From Ruania zhangjianzhongii (GTDB lineage: Bacteria; Actinomycetota; Actinomycetes; Actinomycetales; Beutenbergiaceae): a stretch of 64,000 nucleotides of DNA. The position numbers were made by a program, and so were the translations under genes. Each line of letters starts with the position of its first letter. Position 1 is the first letter of the stretch. The notes below the pieces were generated by a model, which saw nothing but the letters and a program-made list of their open reading frames with translations, was not told where the DNA came from and did not search any database. The DNA is taken from assembly GCF_008000995.1 (NCBI RefSeq), contig NZ_CP042828.1, positions 310,001 through 374,000 on the forward strand. The letters run 5' to 3'. Of this stretch, positions 43,347 to 51,460 are shown in pieces.

Positions 43347-44204
43347 ATGGGTCGAAAGCTGGGACAGCTGAGGGCGCGGGCGCGCATCGTCGGCGCCGGC
43401 GTGGCGGCCGCGCTGGTGGCCACCACCCTCGCGGGCTGCTCGCTGTTCGGCCTGGATGAGGAGCCGGCGCTGGAGTGCCCGGGTGAGTCTGCGCCCACAT
43501 CCGCCCCGGGCGAGGCGCGGGTGATGCTCACGATCGCAGAGGGAGCCAGCGCCTGGGATCTGACCTGGGTGGTCTACGACGACGGCTCAGTGGCGCTGCT
43601 GGACGGGCAGCAGCAGGCGGAGACCGGCACGAACGCACTGGCTGCGGCTGGACCACTGCCCCAGTACGCGGGCGGTCCCTACACTGAACAGCCCGGCTCC
43701 TGGAGTAGCGGGTACCTGCTGCCGTGTGCGCTGGCCGAGCTGCGCCAGCGCGCCGACGACGCCCTGTTCGGGTCACCGGAGTACGGCAGAGTGTCGATCA
43801 CCGATAACCCCTGGACCTACGTCAGCTACGACAACGGTGCCTCCCGCGCTTCCGTGGAGGTCTACGCCTTCGACACCGGCTACACCGAGGGCCTGGAGTG
43901 GTCCGAACGGCGCGCGCGGGAGCGGCTGGCCGCGGTGACCCACTTCCTCGAAGCCAACCTGGTCCGCACCGGTGAGACGATCCCGGTCTCCCGCGTGCAG
44001 GTGGACGGCGCCGGCGAGGTCGGTGAGGGCTTCGAATGGCCTGGGCCGGCTCCCGCCGAGCTACTCGGCGAGCAGGGCTGCGGTGTGCTTACCGAGGATC
44101 CGGCGACGGCGGTGTACGAGTTCGCGCAGGAGCCCGGGTTGGGCGAGGCGAGCTCAGAGCTGACAGTTCGCGCGTTGCCACCCGGGGTGTCCGGCTGTCG
44201 GTAG
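43347..44204 (+). CDS. Predicted lipoprotein, first of three paralogues
   Basis: Predicted 285 aa. ATG 43347 follows TAGTGT by 7 nt (leaderless pattern). The lipoprotein signal ends TLAGC (Cys31). The mature part shares with 45242-46066 and 46141-46932: a CPG/DCxD segment, WVVYDDGS-like core, SGYLLPCALAEL in place of QPAYLGSCQLEAV, and a C-terminal PAELLGEQGCGVLTEDPATAVYEF. No known domain. More diverged than the other two. Confidence 0.68.
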   Translation: MGRKLGQLRARARIVGAGVAAALVATTLAGCSLFGLDEEPALECPGESAPTSAPGEARVMLTIAEGASAWDLTWVVYDDGSVALLDGQQQAETGTNALAAAGPLPQYAGGPYTEQPGSWSSGYLLPCALAELRQRADDALFGSPEYGRVSITDNPWTYVSYDNGASRASVEVYAFDTGYTEGLEWSERRARERLAAVTHFLEANLVRTGETIPVSRVQVDGAGEVGEGFEWPGPAPAELLGEQGCGVLTEDPATAVYEFAQEPGLGEASSELTVRALPPGVSGCR

Positions 44205-44255
44205 GTGAGGCTCGCCAGGGAGCCGGCTGCCCTGGGCAGGCAGGCCTCGGCGAGA

Positions 44256-44660
44256 TCAGACGACCGCGGTGATGATGCTCGGCGCGATCAGGGCCATCAG
44301 CACGCTGAGGACTGCGGTCACGCCTAGAGCGAGGCCGGCGCCGGCGGCCGCCTTGGGCTTGCCGGTGCCACTGAGCCCGATGCCACCGGCGATCAGGGCC
44401 ACCAGAGCGAAGACGGTGGTGACGATTCCACCGATCAGGTTGAACCGGAGCGAGACCGCGCTGGCGCTCAGGTCGTACCTGTGCATCAGATAGGGCAGCA
44501 GCAGGGCGAGCACCTGCTGGACCAGTCCGATCAGCACCACGAGGATCCCGGCCACCAGCGCCAGCCGACCGGCGGGATTCCTGCCCCTCCCGGCGCCGGG
44601 CTGGTACGCCGTCGCTGCATAGCCGGTGTGGTGTGGATCGGGTCCGAAGCCTGTGCTCAT
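44256..44660 (-). CDS. Small DUF4190-like membrane protein
   Basis: Predicted 134 aa. Gly/Pro/Tyr-rich cytoplasmic N-terminus (1-30), then three hydrophobic segments (LALVAGILVVLIGLVQQVLALLL region, TVFALVALIAGGIGLSG, GLALGVTAVLSVLMALIA). It resembles the next gene (44698) in layout. Function unknown. Confidence 0.65.
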   Translation of the reverse strand: MSTGFGPDPHHTGYAATAYQPGAGRGRNPAGRLALVAGILVVLIGLVQQVLALLLPYLMHRYDLSASAVSLRFNLIGGIVTTVFALVALIAGGIGLSGTGKPKAAAGAGLALGVTAVLSVLMALIAPSIITAVV

Positions 44661-44697
44661 AGCCGCTCATCGTGCCAGCACCGGGCACCGAGCGTCA

Positions 44698-45081
44698 TCA
44701 CTGGTAGATCAAGGGCATGGTCACATTCAGAAGCAGGAACAGCAGGGTGGAGGTTCCGAGTGCCAGACCGGCTGCCGCAGCCCCGCGCGGTCGCGGCCGG
44801 CCAGCGAGGCCCACGGCGCCGGTGATCACCGCCAGCACAGCCAGCACGGCCTCGCCGACGGTGAAACCGAGGTCCACGGCCCGCCACAGTCCGTCGGACC
44901 CACCGCCCACATCCATCGGCATCGACCAGATGACTAGGATCCGCGCCAGCTGGAGCAGCGTCAGCGCCACACCGACGATCAGTGCGATCCGCCCGGGCAC
45001 GTTGGTGCTTCGGTTCCCGCCTCCGGGCGGCGGAGCGACGAAGGCATTCGGGTTGTAGGACGGCGGGTCGTAGGAAGACAT
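44698..45081 (-). CDS. Small DUF4190-like membrane protein, paralogue
   Basis: Predicted 127 aa. Ser/Pro/Asn N-terminus (YDPPSYNPNAFVAPPPGGG), then three or four TM helices including IALIVGVALTLLQLARILVIW and AVLAVLAVITGAVGLAGR. Same layout as 44256-44660, with a 37-nt gap between. Divergent from the lipoprotein at 45242. Confidence 0.65.
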   Translation of the reverse strand: MSSYDPPSYNPNAFVAPPPGGGNRSTNVPGRIALIVGVALTLLQLARILVIWSMPMDVGGGSDGLWRAVDLGFTVGEAVLAVLAVITGAVGLAGRPRPRGAAAAGLALGTSTLLFLLLNVTMPLIYQ

Positions 45082-45241
45082 GGGCAGTCACCCTGCCAGG
45101 GCGGACACTGGTCCGGGCGGGCATTGACGGGGAGAACTCCCCACCGCGTGGGCCGGAATCGGACAGAACTGCCCACCGTCGCCGATGCTCCGCGGCGATC
45201 AGCACCCTTACGCTGACCGGACCATGACGAAGGGAGTGGCC

Positions 45242-46066
45242 GTGCGCCGTCGATCGACACTGCAGGGGGACCGTTCGAGGAGGAGACACGGGAGGTCGAG
45301 ACTGGGCCGCGCGGTCGCGCTCGGGGCGGCAGCAGTGACGGTGCTCGCCGGGATGACCGCGTGCAGTCCGTCCCCGATCGACCCGACCGAGGACTGTACC
45401 GATGCGGGCAGCCAGCCGGCCGGTGAACCCGGCTCGGCGGAGGTGCTGCTGACCTCCAGCGGGTACGTCCTCTACGCCGACGGCTGGATGGTCATCACCG
45501 CCGAGGACGAGGCGAGCGCGGCGAACGCGATGCGGGTGCCGTTGATGGCACCGGCCCCGCCAGCCGGCGATCGCTGGCAGCCCGCCTACCTGGGCAGCTG
45601 CCAGCTGGAGGCGGTGGACGCGCTGGCCGCAGAGGAGCTCGTCGAGGGAGACCTGGGGGACCCGATCGTCACCGATGCCAGCACGACCACGATCACCTAC
45701 TACGGCGGTGAGGAGCCGGTGAGTAGCAGCGCCTACGCGCTCGGGAGCGAAAGTTCCGATCTGAGCCGGGCGGACCAGCAGGGCCGCGAGGTGCTCAAGG
45801 CCTTGATCGCCGCCCTGGACGAGGCGACGGTCACCGGCGACGTCCTGCCGGTGGAGACCGTGCGGGTCAACGGCGAAGTAGGCGAGCCCGAACCCGAAGG
45901 GTGGCCCGGACCGCCGCTGGCCGAGCTTCTCGGCGACGACGGCTGCGGTGAGCTCACCGGCCAGCAAGCCCTGGACGTGTACGAGTACCTGGGCGAGCGC
46001 ACCCACGCCGACGTCGGCTGGTTGCGTGTCACAGTGGTCGCACCGGGGCAGTCCGCGTGCGACTGA
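45242..46066 (+). CDS. Predicted lipoprotein, second of three paralogues
   Basis: Predicted 274 aa from GTG 45242 (GAAGGGAG upstream); ATG 45224 is an alternative. A long Arg-rich n-region precedes the lipobox VLAGMTAC (Cys41). Features shared with 46141-46932: DPTEDCTDAGS, GEPGSAEVLLT, YADGW, QPAYLGSCQLEAVDALAAEE, TYYGG, AYALG, SDLSRADQQGREVLKALIAA and GCGELTGQQALDVYEYLG. No recognised domain. Confidence 0.7.
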   Translation: MRRRSTLQGDRSRRRHGRSRLGRAVALGAAAVTVLAGMTACSPSPIDPTEDCTDAGSQPAGEPGSAEVLLTSSGYVLYADGWMVITAEDEASAANAMRVPLMAPAPPAGDRWQPAYLGSCQLEAVDALAAEELVEGDLGDPIVTDASTTTITYYGGEEPVSSSAYALGSESSDLSRADQQGREVLKALIAALDEATVTGDVLPVETVRVNGEVGEPEPEGWPGPPLAELLGDDGCGELTGQQALDVYEYLGERTHADVGWLRVTVVAPGQSACD

Positions 46067-46140
46067 CCCAGCGTCGCGAGGGAAGAACTGCCCACCGCGG
46101 AGCAAGCGGCGTGGTGCCCGGGCTGTCTAGCATCATCGGC

Positions 46141-46932
46141 ATGCGACGATCTGCTGCTGCCGTGCTGACCGGGGCGCTCCTGGCTCTCGGTCTGAGTGCG
46201 TGCAGCCCCGGGCCCGTGGACCCGACCGCCGACTGCAGCGACAACGGTTCCCCACCACCGGGGGAGCCGGGCTCGGCGGAGGTGCTGCTCACCGCGGGTA
46301 ATGCCACCGGCACCAGTCTGCTCACCACGGTGCTGTACGCCGACGGCTGGGTGCTCACGCTGGCCGGTGAGGAGGAGAGCGGGCTGAACGCGCTGGCCCC
46401 GCCGATGATGGCACCGACGCCGCCGGCGGCACGGCAGTGGCAGCCGGCGTACCTGGGTTCCTGCCAGTTGGAGGCGGTCGCCGGGCTGGCCGCCGAGGAG
46501 CTGGACGAGGACCAGCGCCTGGGCAGTCCGCAGATCACCGACCGCGCGAGCACGATCGTGACCTACTACGGCGGCGACCGGCCCACGACCGCCACGGCGT
46601 ACGCGCTCGGTCAGGAGGAAGGCAGCGACCTCAGCCGGTCCGACGAAGCCGGCCGCGAGGTGCTCAAAGGGGTCATCGCGGCACTGGACGAGGCACCGGC
46701 AGAAGGTGACCTGCTCGCCGTGGAGACGGTGCAGGTGATCATCTCCGGCCCGGAGGCGGACTTGCCGACCGACTGGCCCGGCCCGTCGCGCGCGGACATG
46801 ATCCCAGCCGGGGAACGGTGCGGAGAGCTCACCGGGCAGGACGCCCGGGACGTGTTCGACTACGTCGCCGGCGACGATATCGACGCACTACGCCTCGAGG
46901 TGATGCCGCCCGGGCTGCCCACCTGCACCTGA
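46141..46932 (+). CDS. Predicted lipoprotein, third of three paralogues
   Basis: Predicted 263 aa. ATG 46141 follows TAGCAT by 7 nt, so the open frame further 5' (overlapping the previous gene) is not used. Lipobox LALGLSAC (Cys21). Closely similar to 45242-46066 along the whole length, so this is a recent tandem duplication. Ligand and role unknown. Confidence 0.72.
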   Translation: MRRSAAAVLTGALLALGLSACSPGPVDPTADCSDNGSPPPGEPGSAEVLLTAGNATGTSLLTTVLYADGWVLTLAGEEESGLNALAPPMMAPTPPAARQWQPAYLGSCQLEAVAGLAAEELDEDQRLGSPQITDRASTIVTYYGGDRPTTATAYALGQEEGSDLSRSDEAGREVLKGVIAALDEAPAEGDLLAVETVQVIISGPEADLPTDWPGPSRADMIPAGERCGELTGQDARDVFDYVAGDDIDALRLEVMPPGLPTCT

Positions 46933-46998
46933 GCACCCCAGCGCCAGGGGCCGTGCCCGGGCCCGGTGCGCTCCGCCGTCGGGCGGGTGTGTTGACCG

Positions 46999-49419
46999 CT
47001 AGGCCTGCGGCACCCGCCGCACCGGTGCCCGCCCGGCGGGCTGGTGCACCGGCTCCACCTCGGGAACCGCCGGCACCGCCATCCGGACCGGCTCACCGGA
47101 ACGCACCTGCACGGGCTCGCCGTGGTGGGTAGTGGTCAGCTCCTCGCCCTGGACCAGCTCATAGCCGGCCGTGACCTGCCCCTCGGTGCGGGTGATGTCG
47201 ACCGCGAGCACTGCCTCGCCGATCCGGACATGGAACCGGAGCCGGTTCAGCTCGGCCGGCAGCCGCGGAGCGAACGTGAGGGTGCCACCGTGATCGCGCA
47301 TCCCGCCGAATCCGGCCACCGCCACCAGCCAGGCACCACCCATCGCCGCGATGTGCAGGCCGTCGTCCACGTTCCCGTGCAGATCGCCCAGGTCCACCAG
47401 CGCGCCTTCGGCCCAGTAGTCGTACGCCAGCTGCAGGTGCCCGGTCTCTGCCGCGAGGATCGCCTGGGTGGTGGCCGACAGTGAGGAGTCCCGCACGGTG
47501 CGGGCCTCGTAGTAGGCGAAGTTCTTGGCCTTCTGCTCATCGGTGAACACGTCACCACGCAGGTGCATCGCCATCACCAGGTCGGCCTGCTTGATCACCT
47601 GCTTGCGGTAGATCTGGAAGTACGGGTAGTTCAGCAGCAGCGGGTAGTGCTCGGCCGCGGTGCGTGCGAAGTCCCACTCGTCCTGGGCGGTGAAGTCCTC
47701 GGACTGTGCGTGCACGCCGAGGTACTCGTCGAACGGGAGGATCATCGCATCGGCCGCGTCCCGCCAGGCCGACCGTTCCTCAGCGGTGACGCCGAGCCTG
47801 ACCTCCTTCGCCGGATAGCGCCCGCAGGCCGCATCCGCCGCGCGCAGGTTGGCCTGAGCCATCGCGTTCGTGTACACGTTGTCGTCCACGATCGCGGTGT
47901 ACTCGTCCGGTCCGGTGACGCCGTCGATGTGGAAGGACCCGTCGTCGTAGTGGCCCAGGCTGATCCACAGCCGCGCGGTCTCCACCAGGATCTCGGTACC
48001 GACCTCGGTGTCGAACTGGGCGTCCCCGCTGGCGGCCACGTATCGGGAGACCGCGTCGGCGATCGCCGAGTTCACATGGAACGCCGCCGTACCTGCGGGC
48101 CAGTACCCGGAGCACTCCTTGCCGGTGATCGTCCGCCACGGGAACGCCGCCCCCGCCAGGCCGAGCTCGGTGGCCCGGTCGCGCGCCTGCGGCAAAGTGT
48201 CCATCCGCCACGCCAGGTGGTCCCGGGCCGCGGAGGGGGCGGTGTAGGTGAGCATCGGCAGCGCGAACGCCTCGGCGTCCCAGAAGGTGTGTCCGTCATA
48301 GCCCACACCGCTGAGGCCCTTGGCAGCGATGCCCTGACCCTCGGAACGGGCCGCGCACTGCAGCACGTGGAACATGGACACCCGCAGCGCCTGCTGCATC
48401 CCCGGGTCGCCCTCGATCTGCACGTCAGCGCTGGACCAGAACTCGTCCAGGTAGGCACGCTGCTGCTCGAGCAGCTCGTCCCAGCCGATCAGCTTGCCGA
48501 CGGCGAGGGCGGCCTCCACCTGGTCCCGCAGCGCGGGGGAGGAGCGCCGGTGGGACCAGCCGTAGGCGAGGTACTTCACCAGCCGCAGCTTCTGTCCCCG
48601 CGGGATCTGCGCGGTCACGGTGAACCGGGCCAGGTCCCCGTTCGACTCGATCGTGGTGTTCGCCCCCGGCGGCACCTCGAGCACGTGGTCCATCCCGGCA
48701 GCCATCCGCAGCTTGGACCGGCGGGTGCGGTGCATCAGCACCGCCTGCTGTCCGCGGGCCGCCGAGGCCTCCGACTTCAGCGGCCGCTCCAGCACGGCGG
48801 CATCGCGCGGGTCCGAGGACGGGCTGCCGGCCTGCTCGTTGGCGAGCAGGTCCGAGTACAGCGCCACGTAGACATCGTCCTCGAGCGGTTCCACCTCGTA
48901 GCTGATCGCGGCCAGCGACCGGTGCACCAGGGAGACCAGCCGGCGGGAGGTGACCCGGACCGGGGTGCCGCTCGGGGAGACCCACTCGGTGTACCGGTCC
49001 AGGGTGCCGCTGCGCAGGTCCAGGGTGCGCTCGTGCTCGAGCGTGTGCCCGTAGCGCAGGTCGAACGGGGAGTCGCCGACGAACAGTCGGATGATCTTCC
49101 CGTCGGTCACGTTCACCACGGTCTCGCCGGACTCCGGGAAGCCGTAACCGGCCTCGGCGTGCGGGAGCGGACGCTGCTCGTAGAACCCGTTGATGTAGGT
49201 GCCGGGCACCGCCCGGGGTTCACCCTCCTCGAGAGTGCCGCGCAGGCCGATGTGCCCGTTCGCGAGGGTGAACAGCGACTCGCTCGCTGCCAGCTCGCCC
49301 AGCGACAAGCCGTTCCGGACGAGCTTCCAGGGGTGGATCTCGTAGCCGCGGCGGTGATCGGCGTACTCGGTGGTATCGCCGCTCTCGCCGCTGGTGTGCT
49401 GACCGTGACCGTTGCTCAC
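46999..49419 (-). CDS. Glycoside hydrolase family 65 disaccharide phosphorylase
   Basis: Predicted 806 aa. GH65 N-terminal beta-sandwich, (alpha/alpha)6 barrel and C-terminal domains in order. The catalytic acid is the Glu of VTGPDEYTAIVDDNVYTNAM; GHTFWDAEAFALPML and GVGYDG are family motifs. It phosphorolyses trehalose, maltose, kojibiose or nigerose to glucose plus beta-glucose 1-phosphate. The next enzyme (49416-50258) would convert that product. Which disaccharide is used cannot be read directly; a trehalose-type importer at 3112-7498 suggests trehalose. Confidence 0.88.
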   Translation of the reverse strand: MSNGHGQHTSGESGDTTEYADHRRGYEIHPWKLVRNGLSLGELAASESLFTLANGHIGLRGTLEEGEPRAVPGTYINGFYEQRPLPHAEAGYGFPESGETVVNVTDGKIIRLFVGDSPFDLRYGHTLEHERTLDLRSGTLDRYTEWVSPSGTPVRVTSRRLVSLVHRSLAAISYEVEPLEDDVYVALYSDLLANEQAGSPSSDPRDAAVLERPLKSEASAARGQQAVLMHRTRRSKLRMAAGMDHVLEVPPGANTTIESNGDLARFTVTAQIPRGQKLRLVKYLAYGWSHRRSSPALRDQVEAALAVGKLIGWDELLEQQRAYLDEFWSSADVQIEGDPGMQQALRVSMFHVLQCAARSEGQGIAAKGLSGVGYDGHTFWDAEAFALPMLTYTAPSAARDHLAWRMDTLPQARDRATELGLAGAAFPWRTITGKECSGYWPAGTAAFHVNSAIADAVSRYVAASGDAQFDTEVGTEILVETARLWISLGHYDDGSFHIDGVTGPDEYTAIVDDNVYTNAMAQANLRAADAACGRYPAKEVRLGVTAEERSAWRDAADAMILPFDEYLGVHAQSEDFTAQDEWDFARTAAEHYPLLLNYPYFQIYRKQVIKQADLVMAMHLRGDVFTDEQKAKNFAYYEARTVRDSSLSATTQAILAAETGHLQLAYDYWAEGALVDLGDLHGNVDDGLHIAAMGGAWLVAVAGFGGMRDHGGTLTFAPRLPAELNRLRFHVRIGEAVLAVDITRTEGQVTAGYELVQGEELTTTHHGEPVQVRSGEPVRMAVPAVPEVEPVHQPAGRAPVRRVPQA

Positions 49420-50258
49420 TGGTCCTCCTCGGGGTTGGCGGCGGGTTCGTCGTGGTCTGCCGGAGGTCCGGGCACGCCGGTCGGTGGGCGGGAGAGCGTG
49501 GAACCGACCTGGTCGCTGAGCAGGTCGGCGAGGTCGGTCACCACGACGTCCGCGCCGGCCGCCGCCAGCGCCTCGGCATGGTCGAGCCGGTCCACGCCGA
49601 TCACGTACCCGAACGCTCCGGCGTGGCCGGCCTGCACCCCGGCGATCGCGTCCTCGATCACCACGGCCGCGCTCGGGTCCACACCGAGCTCTGCCGCGCC
49701 GGCCAAGAAGGTGTCCGGCGCGGGCTTACCGGGCAGGTTGTGCTCAGCGGCGACGACGCCGTCGATCCGAGCGTCGAACTCCGCCGCCAGGCCCGCGGAC
49801 TCGACCACGGCCTGGCCGTTGGCGGAGGCGGTGACGATCGCCGTGGCCAGGCCCGCTTCCCGGACTGCGGCCAGGTAACGCACCGTGCCGGGGAACGTCT
49901 CCACCCCGTCCTCGGCGAGGATTCGCTGCACGTCGGCGTTCTTCCGGTTCCCGATCCCACAGATCGTGTCCGCTTCCGGCGGGTCCTGGGGGGTGCCCTC
50001 CGGGCGGCTGATCCCCCGGGACTGCAGGAAGGTGCGGACGCCGTCGTAGCGGCGGCGGCCGTCCACGTGCGCCGCGTAGTCGGCGCTGGTGAACGCGGCT
50101 TGGCCGAGGTCGGCCAGGATCGCATCGAAGGTGTGCTTCCACGCGGCGAAGTGCAGCGAGGCGGTCTGGGTGATCACGCCGTCGAGGTCGAACAGGCAAG
50201 CCCGGATCGACGGCGGAAGGCCGAGAGCGCGCAGGGCGTTCGGGGTGGGCGAGATCAT
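49416..50258 (-). CDS. Beta-phosphoglucomutase-type HAD
   Basis: Predicted 280 aa. ATG 50258 follows TAGCGT by 7 nt. Motif I CLFDLDGVITQTASLHFAAW, motif II TASANGQAVVESAG, motif III Lys in HNLPGKPAPDTFLAGA, motif IV VVIEDAIAGVQAG. It isomerises beta-glucose 1-phosphate to glucose 6-phosphate. It overlaps the GH65 gene by 4 nt (ATGA). The last 30 residues are Pro/Glu/Asp-rich and nonconserved. Confidence 0.87.
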   Translation of the reverse strand: MISPTPNALRALGLPPSIRACLFDLDGVITQTASLHFAAWKHTFDAILADLGQAAFTSADYAAHVDGRRRYDGVRTFLQSRGISRPEGTPQDPPEADTICGIGNRKNADVQRILAEDGVETFPGTVRYLAAVREAGLATAIVTASANGQAVVESAGLAAEFDARIDGVVAAEHNLPGKPAPDTFLAGAAELGVDPSAAVVIEDAIAGVQAGHAGAFGYVIGVDRLDHAEALAAAGADVVVTDLADLLSDQVGSTLSRPPTGVPGPPADHDEPAANPEEDQ

Positions 50259-50321
50259 GGGCACGACGCTAGTCCCCCAGGGGTGTGGGCAGTCAAAAGC
50301 GGTGCGCGCGTCGTCGATCGG

Positions 50322-50370
50322 TGTTGAGAGACACGATCAACACGTGTAGCATATGGTCAACACGAGTTGA
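50322..50370 (+). promoter_or_regulatory. Promoter and palindromic operators of the nucleoside operon
   Basis: -35 TTGAGA (50324-50329) and -10 TAGCAT (50347-50352) are 17 bp apart. TGTTGA (50322-50327) is inverted against TCAACA (50337-50342), and a second TCAAC (50357-50361) against GTTGA (50366-50370). The TCAACACG octamer recurs 20 bp apart. This is a classic two-operator repressor layout, matching the LacI-family gene at the operon end. Confidence 0.62.
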
Positions 50371-50387
50371 ACGAAGGGGTTTGGCCG

Positions 50388-51338
50388 ATGCGAGTCATTC
50401 TGGACACCGATATGGCGATGGGCGCTCCGGGATCGGAGATCGACGACGGTTTCGCGCTCGCGCTGCTGCTTGCCGACGACGTCTTCCAGGTGGAGCTGGT
50501 CACCAGCGTGAACGGCAATATCGACGTCGAGTCCGGTACCTACCTGAGCCTGGAGCTGCTGCAGCGGCTGGGGCGGTCGGACATCCCGGTGGTGCGAGGA
50601 GCGGCTGCGCCGATGCTGGAACCAGAGAAGAGGCGCGGTGCGCCCGAAGCGGTGCGTACCGCCTTCGGACACCACCAGGCCACGCCGGGCTTCGCCGCGG
50701 CGGAGATCGCCCGGCGCGTGCTGGACGCCCCGGGTGAGATCACGATCGTGGCGATCGGACCGTTGACCAACGTGGCGCTGGCGATCGCGATGGAGCCTGC
50801 TGTGGCCCGGGCGGTCAAGGAGATCGTGGTGATGGGCGGGGTCTTCCTCGGTCACACCCAGGTCGCTGACATGCCGGGTGAGTTCAACTGGTGGGTCGAC
50901 CCGCACGCGGCCCGTGCCGTGCTGCACAGCGGTGCGCCGGTCCGGCTGATCGGTCTGGATGTCACCACGCGGGTGCGGCTGACCCGTGAGCATGCCAGGC
51001 GGATGGCCGCGAGCGGGCGAGCCTTCGGGGCGTTCGCCGGTGACTGCACGATCGCGTGGTTGGACCGGTTGAGCCGGGATCGCCCGGCCGAGGTGGAAGG
51101 GGGCGACTCCTGCGCGATGCACGATCCGCTCGCCGTCGCCGCGCTCTCCCGGCCCGAGCTGCTGACCTGGCAGGACGCGCACGTCGACGTCCTCACTGCT
51201 GAACCCGCCGGCCGAGGGGTGGCCATCGCCGACCTGCAGTCCCGGACCGACGCCCCGGCCCCGAATGCCCAGATCGCCGTCGACGTCCAGGTCGAGGCCT
51301 TCATGGACTACTTCCTCGACCACATCGCCGCCTACTGA
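50388..51338 (+). CDS. Nucleoside hydrolase (IunH/RihB family)
   Basis: Predicted 316 aa from ATG 50388 (GAAGGGG upstream). The calcium/ribose motif is LDTDMAMGAPGSEIDDGFALALLL; DDGFAL and AIGPLTNVALAI are standard. The later DxD is MHDPLAVAAL. It splits ribonucleosides to base and ribose in the cytosol. Motif I reads DTDMAMGAPGSEIDD rather than DTDPGxDD, an insertion typical of one nucleoside-hydrolase branch. First gene of a six-gene operon with importer, ribokinase and LacI regulator. Confidence 0.87.
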   Translation: MRVILDTDMAMGAPGSEIDDGFALALLLADDVFQVELVTSVNGNIDVESGTYLSLELLQRLGRSDIPVVRGAAAPMLEPEKRRGAPEAVRTAFGHHQATPGFAAAEIARRVLDAPGEITIVAIGPLTNVALAIAMEPAVARAVKEIVVMGGVFLGHTQVADMPGEFNWWVDPHAARAVLHSGAPVRLIGLDVTTRVRLTREHARRMAASGRAFGAFAGDCTIAWLDRLSRDRPAEVEGGDSCAMHDPLAVAALSRPELLTWQDAHVDVLTAEPAGRGVAIADLQSRTDAPAPNAQIAVDVQVEAFMDYFLDHIAAY

Positions 51339-51460
51339 ACGCCTGGCCACGCCCTGGCGGCCTCGCCCGGTCCTGACCGCCGTCGGGCTCGCGCCCTATT
51401 CCCGCCGACCCGTTCTACCCCAGCGGAACCCCCGCAATGACAGAGAAGTCAGGAAAGGAC

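Noticed and set aside
47563-49878. A 771-codon open frame on the plus strand
   Set aside because: Antisense shadow of the GH65 phosphorylase and HAD genes. No domain is recognisable, and the composition is Arg/Gly/His/Val-biased.
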